Assembly: GCA_946902875.1 (NCBI GenBank)
Contig: OX336343.1
Span: forward strand, 14,989,596-15,053,595
Direction: 5' to 3'
DNA length: 64,000 bases
From: Nematopogon swammerdamellus
Lineage: Eukaryota > Arthropoda > Insecta > Lepidoptera > Adelidae
In this document: one piece after another, positions 56,283 through 64,000 of the stretch
Position numbering within the stretch: position 1 is the stretch's first letter
Layout of the letters: every line of letters starts with the position of its first letter
The notes under the pieces: generated by a model
Told to the model about the DNA's origin: nothing
What the model saw: only the letters and a program-made list of their open reading frames with translations
The model's database searches: none
Program-made: the position numbers and the translations under genes

Positions 56283-56745
56283 CAATCTCGTACCGTGTGG
56301 GGTTGGTACTTAAAAAGAATAGCCCCACTGCATCTCTCCCCGTCGCATATCGTAAAAGTCAGGGGTAAATTCGTCAGCCTCGGTAGCGCAGTGGTGCGGT
56401 CAGTCGACTGTTGTTAAGCAACGGTGAGCTCGATCAGTACTAGGATGGGTGACCCCCCGACCGTTGGAGGCTGACCGTGGTTCTGATTCCACGTTAAACT
56501 GTAGGTCCCTTTCCTTCTTACCTTACTAGGTGGAAGGGTTTATCCCGGTCGGGTTGATACCACCGCACTGAGCGAAACGTCGGTCGAAACGGCTATGTAA
56601 ATAGTTCGTGTTTTCCGTCCAGTGTAGCCAGCACGAAATGAAGGGAAGCACTGACATGGCACCTAGTTCACCCGGTGTTATGGGCTGACATCACGGATGT
56701 TGTAGGTGATGTAGCCAACCGTATCAGTTTCCATAAAAAAAAAAA
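56283..56745 (+). mobile_element. Composite 5S-SINE, copy 5, full length, plus
   Basis: Outer module from ACCGTGTGGGGTTGGTACTT, GGGGCTATTC equivalent and CATCTCTCCCC; then GCCTCGGTAGCGCAGTGG (56379 region), the 5S-like GTTAAGCAACGGTGAGC ... GATCAGTACTAGGATGGG, the GGTTCTGATTCCACG (box B-like) segment, body, and a ten-A tail ending at 56745. Confidence 0.87.
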
Positions 56746-56809
56746 CTTTTGTGTATTATTTTTACCGGAAAATGTTTTGACATAATATTTTCATCATAAT
56801 TATTATTAG

Positions 56810-57235
56810 CCTGGTCTGATGGTCTGACCTTCCGCAAAATTTAATTATGACCAGTGCATCCTCTCCGTTATGTATGACGTACGGGTTTGAAACGTGGACT
56901 CTGACGGTTGCTGTTGTCCAAGGTTGAAAGTTGCCCAGGGCCATGCTGGAAATATCGCTACTTGATATTGTGCATAACGAGGTAATCCGCTGACGCACCA
57001 AGTAGTCGATATTGGACACCGGGTGTCTAAGCTCAAGTGGCAGTGGGCTGGGCACGTTAGCCGAAGAAACGACGACATTTGGAGTAACCGTGTCCTACAC
57101 TGGCGGCCGTGGGACGACGACATCAAGTGCGTCGGCGGAAATCAGTGGTTCCGTACCGCTGAAGGCCTAGAGGACTGGAGGAGGATTGGAGAGGCGTATG
57201 TCCAGCAGTGGACGCATATACGCTGACTGAGTGTC
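56810..57235 (+). pseudogene. RTE-type retrotransposon C-terminus, degenerate
   Basis: Frames carry a decayed YG.ETW.LTVA block near 56880, then VSKLKWQWAGHVSRRNDD and NRVLHWRPWDDDIKCVGGNQ WF.TAEGLEDWRRIGEAYVQ QW (57023-57226). The LKWQWAGH and final AYVQQW motifs define the RTE C-terminus. Same family as 52340 (shared IKxVGGxQWFRTAEG). 5'-truncated, with frameshifts before 57020. Confidence 0.85.
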
Positions 57236-57729
57236 TAACATCTGTAACGTTGTACCTAGTGCTATCCCTTTCCCTCACCAAATACCGTTCCACGACTACC
57301 TAGGTTCATCACCTTGCGGGTAGACAAAAAAAACGACTGTCCGCGGAGGGGTAAAACGAGTGAGCTTACTCGGTTTTTGGCGGCGACTACTGAACAAGTT
57401 GGACGGGATCGGAATTCGGTTCGTGTGTGTCTGGTGAACGGATAACGTGTGATTACCTAAGTACGGAGACAATGGAGAGAGGAGTGGACTCGAAGTAATA
57501 TAATATGTTAGTCCTATGATAAGTACTCAAAATAGTGACGATGCTACTGTGTGAGATCGAGGAGTCCAGTGCCGGGACTGAATGCACGCGGTGGCGAACC
57601 CGGAGGCTGGCGGGAGGCTCTGGAGTCGGTACGTGGGGTGAGTGGGCCAAGCTACCCTTCTTTGCTTTTCCTATCTGTCCGCACTAGGCACACGTTACAT
57701 AATAATAAAAAATATTACACATAACTAGC
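57236..57729. other. No recognised gene
   Basis: GC-moderate. A short minus ORF (57453-57650) is unrecognised. GGGGTGAGTGGG near 57636 is donor-like without an exon to match. Confidence 0.35.
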
Positions 57730-57850
57730 CCGTATTGTTCCACCTCTGGACATAGGCCTCTCCCAAGGCACGGCTCCATACGCGGAGCTCTTCTTAGCCA
57801 TCCACTCCCGGCTACCTTTTTTAGGTAGTCTGCGCATCTAGTCGTGATAC
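57730..57850 (-). mobile_element. RTE-type 3' tail, minus
   Basis: In reverse: GGTAGCCGGGAGTGGATGGC, AGCTCCGCGTATGGAGCCG, CTTGGGAGAGGCCTATGTCC AGAGGTGGAAC. This is the terminal RTE segment also seen at 7640-7735 and 23736. Confidence 0.65.
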
Positions 57851-57887
57851 TTTACACATGTCTTACAAGGTACATACTTCCTTACCT

Positions 57888-58097
57888 ATAATAAAATCCA
57901 ACGTCTGCTTTCTGTCTGAGTGTCTGTCTGTCCGCTTATAACTCGAGAACCACTGAACCGATTTTAATAAAAAAAAATCTACGGATAGCTTGATTCTTCC
58001 CATCAACTATAGGCTACTTACTATCACGCTAAATGGCTTATGAGGTTAGCAGTGAAGTGAAATATGAGAGCGGGCGGAGCCGCGGGCACAGCTTGTC
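57888..58097 (+). mobile_element. Decayed Helitron-like element
   Basis: CCTATAATAAAATCC..., ATAACTCGAGAACCACTGAA CCGATTTTAAT, and near the end GAGCGGGCGGAGCCGCGGGC ACAGCTTGT. The internal motif and GAGCCGCGGGC end match Helitron families here, but the CTAG terminus is lost. Confidence 0.5.
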
Positions 58098-58579
58098 CTA
58101 CATATTTACCTACTAGTACATGTATGTCAAACATGTTCACATGCATTTTAATAAAAATACACTTTGTTATTGTTGCTAAATTTATTATAGGCGCCTCGGC
58201 AGCGAAGGTGCGGGGCAATTCGAACGGGGGAGAGGGTGAGGGGGGGGGGGGGGAGGGGATGTCCACGAAATGATTTACAGCGTTCATTATTCAGGCGAGT
58301 GTTATCGACGGCGTGCGATCGCATAATTAGAACTTCAGTACCGTGTAATATATGATATCTGCCGCCGTATCGAAAATTATCGACGGGGTTCATACTATAC
58401 GTTGACAACCCTCCTTGGGGGTGAAATTGGCTGCGCCTGAGGCTTTGATCTCGAGAACAGCCGCCCAGTTCGGAAGCAATAAAAATTTGAATGTGTTAAC
58501 GAGGTATTTATGTGGTTATTTATACAAATATAATATAAATTAGCATTAAAGACGAACCTATAATTTTAGAATAGATAAC
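58098..58579. other. No recognised gene; poly-G tract at about 58238-58254
   Basis: GGGGGAGAGGGTGAGG followed by about 14 G. ORFs across it are compositional. Confidence 0.45.
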
Positions 58580-58720
58580 CGGCACGAGGGGCCATGCCCA
58601 AAAGTTCAATGAAAGATCAGACACAGCCAATAACACCAATCCTCGTGAAACCGCGCTCAGAGAGGCGGCGCCATGCCAGAAATAAGGCGGACAAAGAGGT
58701 CGTCGTGCGAATCTCCAGAT
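58580..58720 (-). pseudogene. CR1/Jockey-type 3' UTR fragment
   Basis: GAAACCGCGCTCAGAGAGGC GGCGCCATGCCAGAAATAAG resembles the GAAACCACGCTCAGTGAGAT segment of copies at 9230 and 16350. Confidence 0.5.
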
Positions 58721-58734
58721 CAATCCTCCAATTA

Positions 58735-58882
58735 TACTACATAGTATAATTTCATTATACTGGTATAATTTATTATACTAGTATGATTTCATTATACTCG
58801 TATAATTTCATTATACCCGTATAATTTCATTATATTAGTATGATTTCATTATACTCGTATAATTTCATTATACCAGTATAAT
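58735..58882. repeat. 20-bp tandem repeat (AATTTCATTATACTMGTATA)
   Basis: About seven units of a palindromic TATACTMGTATA core linked by ATTTCAT. Each core can pair with itself. Confidence 0.85.
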
Positions 58883-59377
58883 TTTTACAAAATTAAGATT
58901 ACAAATAATTCAGATCCACCTGTTGCTAAGTTATATAAATTGACATAACGCACTGATCCCTATCATCCAGATATATTTTAACTCAAATTTGAAATTATTT
59001 CGATATCGCCGTCCCTCAAATTGAGTTCCAAACATTTTACACTAATATTTCACAGGTAGGTATTTGAATTCGGAGCCTTCGAGCTGCCACAAGTTGGGGA
59101 GGCCTCCGTGCCCCGCGGCGCGCGGCGGCCGGTGCCCGGGGGGCCCGGCTCTTGCGTCTGTCACTCTGTCACAGACCTTTAACTGTGGTTGGAGCCCTAG
59201 GCTGTATTCAGATTTCTTTGCAAATATTGCCTAGATGAAATCTCTTTACAGTGTAAATAAGCTTGCTGACCTCATGGCCGTGTTATGTGTGCTTTGAGCA
59301 CGTTGACTAAGTGAGACTTCAGAAACCATTTAAAATTACAGGTCAACAATTCACCTAGATGAGTCGTTTATTTTTTT
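58883..59377. other. No recognised gene; GC-rich patch at 59090-59155
   Basis: CCCGCGGCGCGCGGCGGCCG and GGTGCCCGGGGGGCCCGG make an isolated GC-rich 65-bp patch. No ORF. Confidence 0.45.
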
Positions 59378-59535
59378 TTATAAAACCCGACTACGAAAAA
59401 TTAAGAAATAACAAGGAAGGTTGACCAAAAATGATGTAGAATGTCTATTTGCATACCTACTTCTACACGCCCGACTACAGTTTCGATCAACTTTCCTTGT
59501 TATTTTCCTCGTTTTTCTTGGACGGGTTTTATAAA
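59378..59535. mobile_element. MITE of the AATAACAAGGAAA family, copy 2
   Basis: TTATAAAACCCGACTACGAA ... AATAACAAGGAAGG is mirrored by CTTTCCTTGTTATTTTCC ... CTTGGACGGGTTTTATAAA. Same design as 17997-18146, with clearer ends. Confidence 0.75.
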
Positions 59536-60574
59536 AATATTATTTTTTTTCTATTAAAGTCCCTTTATTTCTAAACCATTAAGTGTGTAGGTACATTACC
59601 AAACCATTAAAAATGTCCTCTTTAAGCTCTTGACACCGATACCCAACTATTAGATTTTTTTCTTAGAACAATCTAGTCTTTGCCACACGCGGACTATTGG
59701 GAAGACTCCAACAATACCTCATAAGTATGTTGAAATCGGTTAAGTAGTCAGGCTCTGCGAGGGAACAAACGAACATAATTCCATACATACGCTACCAAAA
59801 TCATAACCCTAATTTTGACTTCGCCGTAGTCGGGTAAAAGAGAAGGAAGTTCCCAATTCGACCGGTATTAATTTTTTTAATTACGTCTTCGGTTTATATC
59901 AAGTGGCTATAAGGTAAAATACCGAGGATTCTATAATCGGAAATAATAATTTTAAAGTATAGTTAAATTATGGCATAGATGACGCGGACGGCCGCGGAGG
60001 CGGGATGAAATTTTCGTATGTTTTGACAGCTGACAGGTACGTCTCGGTTGGATTACGTATTGTTAAATTTGCTGTGGTTGACGCAACCTAACACAGACAA
60101 TTTTATAATATAAATATATGATCATCATTGCAAAAAAATTATGTGACCACCTTACGATCTTCGGCCACTTTTGTTCTAGTTCATATGTACTTCAAGCCTT
60201 GTTACTGCTCGTTACCTTTGCCAGAGCCTTTGTCGCCGCTACAATACACACACACATACACACAAACACACCCTCTGTCCCCTCACTGGCGAGCCGCGCG
60301 GCATACACGCTAATTTTTACACGTCGTGATTTTCAACGCAAAGAAATTGCTAAATAAATATTGTAGAAGCACTCGGTGAAACTGAGAGCGAGGCTACACC
60401 GACATGGAACGAGCGACGCGCGCCACAAACCGCTCTCGATCAAAGCCTTCGAGGTATTTTATATATACCTACCTAGTTACCTACATACAAATACTTAATA
60501 GTTTGTACGCGGCTCCGCATTGGCCTTTCTGAACTATGCCATTGTATTGTGATATCCATGGATACTAGTCATCA
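59536..60574. other. No recognised gene; CA-rich run at 60241-60268
   Basis: AT-rich with short ORFs at 60118-60357. The (CA)n-like stretch lies near 60250. Nothing else recognised. Confidence 0.45.
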
Positions 60575-61020
60575 TCACTAACTACAACAACAAACAACTA
60601 CAACTAAAACAACAAACAATTACAACTTCAACAACACAATTGCAACAACCACTACTACAACTATTTCAACCACAACTACAACAATACAATTGCAACAACC
60701 ACTACTACAACTATTTCAACTTCTACTACAACTACAACAACACAATGGCAACAACCACTACTAAAACAATTTCAACTACTACAGCAAATAAAACAACAAA
60801 TGATTACAACTACAACAACACAACTGCAACAACCGCTACTAAAACAATTTCAACTACTACAGCAACTAAAACAACAAATTATTACAACTACAACAACACA
60901 ATTCCAACAAAAACTACTACAACTATTTCAACTACTACAGCAACAACAACAACTACAACTGTTTCAACTACTACTACAACTACAACTGCAACAACAAACA
61001 ACAAAAATAATACACTTACA
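60575..61020. repeat. CAA/ACT-rich minisatellite, about 52-77-bp units
   Basis: Units share TACAACAACACAAT(T/G)GCAACA and ACTACTA(C/A)AAC(T/A)ATTTCAACT. Five units, lengthening to the right. Low-complexity T/N/Q ORFs (60640-61023) follow from the composition. Confidence 0.85.
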
Positions 61021-62856
61021 TAAATAATGCTATGCTATCAGACTAATTTCCAGTACTAACTAAATGCTACATTTCCGATTAGATTAACCAGCCTAGAATG
61101 ATTTATGGAACGCTTTCGTTACGCTTGACCGACAATATCTTTCGCCTCGCTCAACACCCTGAAGATAGTCATATGAGCCTACAGCATAGTAAAATCCTAT
61201 AGCCATTCCGAGATATCAAATGAAATGAAATGCAAATTTATTTTATTGTACACCAATAAATAAAAGTAAATAAAACTAACCTTTTAGATGTGGAAAACGC
61301 GTAGGGGTGGACAATGCAGCACTAAATAATATGGAGATATGCCAAATTCTATGACTGCCCGTAAAAGAGACTTACAGTTTTCGAGTTTACACTAAAACAT
61401 GTTTTAAGTTGTTTATTTTTTTAACTTATAGAATAAAAAAATTGTTCATCACTGCGACTAAATTTTATAAGCGCTTATAAACCTTAAAACCTCTCAGAAA
61501 TCACAGAAAGGTGATTATTTGTCATATTTGCTAACCCTGGCGTAACCTCGATCAATCTGGGTCGCTTTAAGGGTCGTCATTATCCTTTTCTATGCAACCT
61601 TAATGTAGGGTGAGAATAAAAATATTGCCTGTTTTAAACCGATTTTTTAACACACGTTGAAACTGTGACCACGAGTGAAATAGTGACCTACAACTACTAA
61701 TGCCTATGAAACTCTGAAAACTGGTCTAATAAACTCTAGATTTTTATACGAAGCCACTGTCTCGTCGCTTCAATATGTGGCGTCGCTTGAAAAATGCATG
61801 CGAAAAAATAACCAAGCGAAATGTCCACCAACTATTTTATATGCAAATGAAGCATTTTTTACGTAGACGGAGCATGATACGAATGCACGAGAGATGGGTG
61901 TGTAAAATGTGCCTGTAATCTGTAAAGCTTTGCCGAGTTCGGTCATATACTATAATACAAGAGGAGTGCCATCACTTGGAACAGAATAAAAATACCGTAC
62001 GGCACACCAAAACCAACAGATATAGTCTTGCAGTTTTTCAGGCAACCTTTGGGTGTTGAATGATGATGAATGGCTAAATGTGAAAAATTTACAGATCTCA
62101 TGCATTACATGACCTTCGGGTAAATTGAAAATGACTTTTAGGGCGTATTCAATTATAAGAAATATGTAAATAAAAAAAAATTACAAAAATTGTCAAAAAT
62201 AAAAAATTATAAATTAAAAATTAAAAATTATGTGTTTTCAAGTATATGCATAATGCATACACGAAAACCATTTTAACTACTCACACTGCAAGATAAAGAT
62301 GACTCGTAACTCGTGTATTGGAAAATAAAAAAATATAACTCCCAAATTTTTCACTTTTTTTCAAAAAATCTAAAAAACACCCCAGATATTGAGTCAATCT
62401 ACAATATAAAAGTATTGTTGAATATGTTAGTAACTTTTCATGTGTTACGAACTTCTGTGTGCCGTTGTGGAGTTATAACCGAATGTACGCCACAAAAGGC
62501 ACGCGTAGCATTTTATAATATTATGGAAGGAAGCTCCATAGTCAGCAAATATTTGATACGAGTACATCTGAGGGCAGCAGTATATTCGTCACTGGATACA
62601 AAATACTTGGACTAGATATTTGAGTAACAAAGCAAGAACGAAGGAACATACATACCTACGTACCTATGTACATGCATAAATCAGTGCAATGAAAGAAAAA
62701 GCTATTCTATATGCAAATAAGTCGCAAGAATTTTACAATGTGGCGTGTCTCTTGAACGAAACTTTGCATTTTTCCTGTTATTATGCGCTGTAAAAATGTA
62801 TTTTATTCGATTCCATGGCTGAGGTGGCCGAGACAAAGAAAAACGATAGTTAATTT
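61021..62856. other. AT-rich stretch without gene
   Basis: AAATGAAATGAAATGC near 61211 recalls the ATTTC starts elsewhere. ATGTGGCGTC...TATGCAAAT (61776-61850) and TATGCAAAT...AATGTGGCGTG (62708-62745) share words. A 100-codon plus ORF (62313-62615) is unrecognised. Confidence 0.4.
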
Positions 62857-63256
62857 TTAGGGTTCCGTATCCGGTACGGCGCCCTATTACTAAACCTACG
62901 CCGCCTGTCTGTCTGTATGTCTGTCTGTCTGTCTGTCCGAGGGCTGGATCTCTTGAACCGTAATAGGTAGCCCGTTGAATTTTTCACAGAATATGTGTTA
63001 TTTATTATGTATGGCCGATATAACAACCAATAATAAAAACAGGAAAAAGTAAAAAAATAACAGGGGTCCCCATAGAATAAAATAAAAAGTGTATGCGCGC
63101 CATCTACCAACAGTATGAAGCATTTTAACTAATCATGAATTTTAACTAATATGAAGCATTTCATAATACACGCCATAGATGGCGTGAGTCGCGCTGACCA
63201 TGGAGATACGGAACCCTCAGTGTCCGATCTCGACTCGCACTTGGCCGGTTTTTTAA
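62857..63256 (+). repeat. Dispersed lepidopteran repeat family, copy 7
   Basis: TTTTTAGGGTTCCGTATCCG..., (TGTC)n tract, TTTTTCACAGAATATGTGTT, GGCCGATATAACAACC, GTGTATGCGCGCCATCTACC, ending GACTCGCACTTGGCCGG and T-run. Full-length example of the family. Confidence 0.8.
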
Positions 63257-64000
63257 TGAAATTAATTTTCCTCTCATGAAAATCATATTACCTCTAAGTA
63301 TAATTTTCAGATAATAATTCGTTTGGTGATTTCTTCTTCGTCTGCGTTCAATCATAAACATTATTTTATTGTGAGAAAAATCAACGAAACAAATTCTGAT
63401 TAGTATTAATAACAATATGTTTCTTTACGTTCGATTCAACCTTGAGTTTTTCACTGCTGAAACATCAATCGTATCAAATTAAGTAATTCACTTTTCAAGA
63501 TAAAATAAAAACAATAAAACAGGATGACTGTGTATTTAGTTTCAAACTAGCTGTGCCTTCGGGCATGCATTGTGATCGGTGTAACAAGGAAGATGCTGAT
63601 GGAGTGCGGTCAGAATGAGGAATTACGGAGGGAATTGCAGACGTCACTTCGGGTGAACAGAATCAATTAGTTTTTTAGCATACATAAACTGTTGGCGAGT
63701 TCAAGTGAGAGGGGTTTAGTAATTGTGTTGGATTTCGTAGAGCGTCTTCTTAGGGACAGAAGATGAGTACTATGGGGGTGATATTAACAAATTATAGTTA
63801 AAACCCTAAAAAAAATGCCTTATCACTTCCGACCCCTGATAACCTGTAACAATCGCGAGATAACTGAAAAAGAAAACTTATAATAAATATTGTGTTTTAA
63901 TATGCTCGCCTAACCTACGCAGTTAATTAACATTGAATTTAAACCACCAATTAAACGGTTGGTAACTAACATTCATATAAAATGTGTCTCAGTTTAGTTA
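63257..64000. other. No recognised gene; inverted Helitron-end remnant near 63547
   Basis: AACTAGCTGTGCCTTCGGGC resembles an inverted CTAG-type Helitron end. The rest is AT-rich. Confidence 0.45.

Noticed and set aside
56379..56480. Genuine 5S rRNA gene
   Set aside because: Only the 3' half of 5S is present, fused to a tRNA-like head and followed by a SINE body.
60640..61027. Q/N/T-rich ORFs of 75-127 codons
   Set aside because: Follow from the CAA/ACT minisatellite; two frames are open at once.

Overview
The window looks like repeat-dense, gene-poor nuclear DNA of a moth or butterfly (Lepidoptera). The basis is the mixture of elements. It has Helitron-like ends with the terminal hairpin and CTAG|T typical of Lepidoptera, and RTE-type retroposon tails. 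It also has APE-type and endonuclease-like-type non-LTR retrotransposons, a dispersed repeat ending in an 'anti-GCGAGTC' module, tRNA- and 5S-derived SINEs, and MITEs. I found no convincing multi-exon host gene. Almost every recognisable protein-coding stretch belongs to a transposable element, so the window is most likely intergenic or deep intronic DNA. Background base composition is AT-rich, with a few isolated GC-rich patches.

Left end (1-5.3 kb). A minus-strand non-LTR retrotransposon of the R2/NeSL/R4-like group runs off the window edge with 537 codons open: a C2H2 finger, then reverse transcriptase up to its FADD motif. A 1,642-bp hAT-type element is inserted just upstream of its first Met, with a perfect 8-bp duplication. 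Behind it, in the same orientation, lies the 3' end (endonuclease-like C-terminus) of a second copy, giving a head-to-tail arrangement. A TATA-containing LTR-like block follows.

5.3-24 kb. AT-rich DNA with decayed elements: an RTE 3' end, a composite 5S rRNA-derived SINE, CR1/Jockey-type 3' ends, a fold-back element with 121-bp tandem units, a tRNA-derived SINE, a piggyBac-like MITE with TTAA duplications, other MITEs, and copies of a common dispersed repeat.

24.5-30 kb. A 2.16-kb Helitron-like element (A|TC...CTAG|T) contains two opposed arrays of about 68-bp GC-palindromic tandem units. These bracket a coding remnant that resembles a transposon-associated PD-(D/E)XK-like nuclease domain. 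Next come an 18-bp minisatellite (hexapeptide-coding if read), a 181-bp-arm inverted repeat, and a tRNA-like SINE remnant.

31.4-40.05 kb. An 8.7-kb palindrome-like structure. AT-rich arms of about 0.6-0.7 kb, each with about 270-bp tandem units, point outward. Inside are a 60-bp-arm hairpin, two oppositely oriented copies of one CR1/Jockey-type retrotransposon (the minus copy is nearly complete but split by an AT-rich insert), and a 102-bp minisatellite that stays open for 202 codons.

40-64 kb. More dispersed repeats: further 5S-SINE copies (two of them facing each other and forming a nearly 500-bp-arm inverted repeat), a full-length tRNA-derived SINE, an uninterrupted (GA)76 microsatellite, heptamer and 20-bp tandem arrays, a CAA-rich minisatellite, a second small Helitron, and RTE tails. 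Calls are from reading motifs by eye; no database search was possible.
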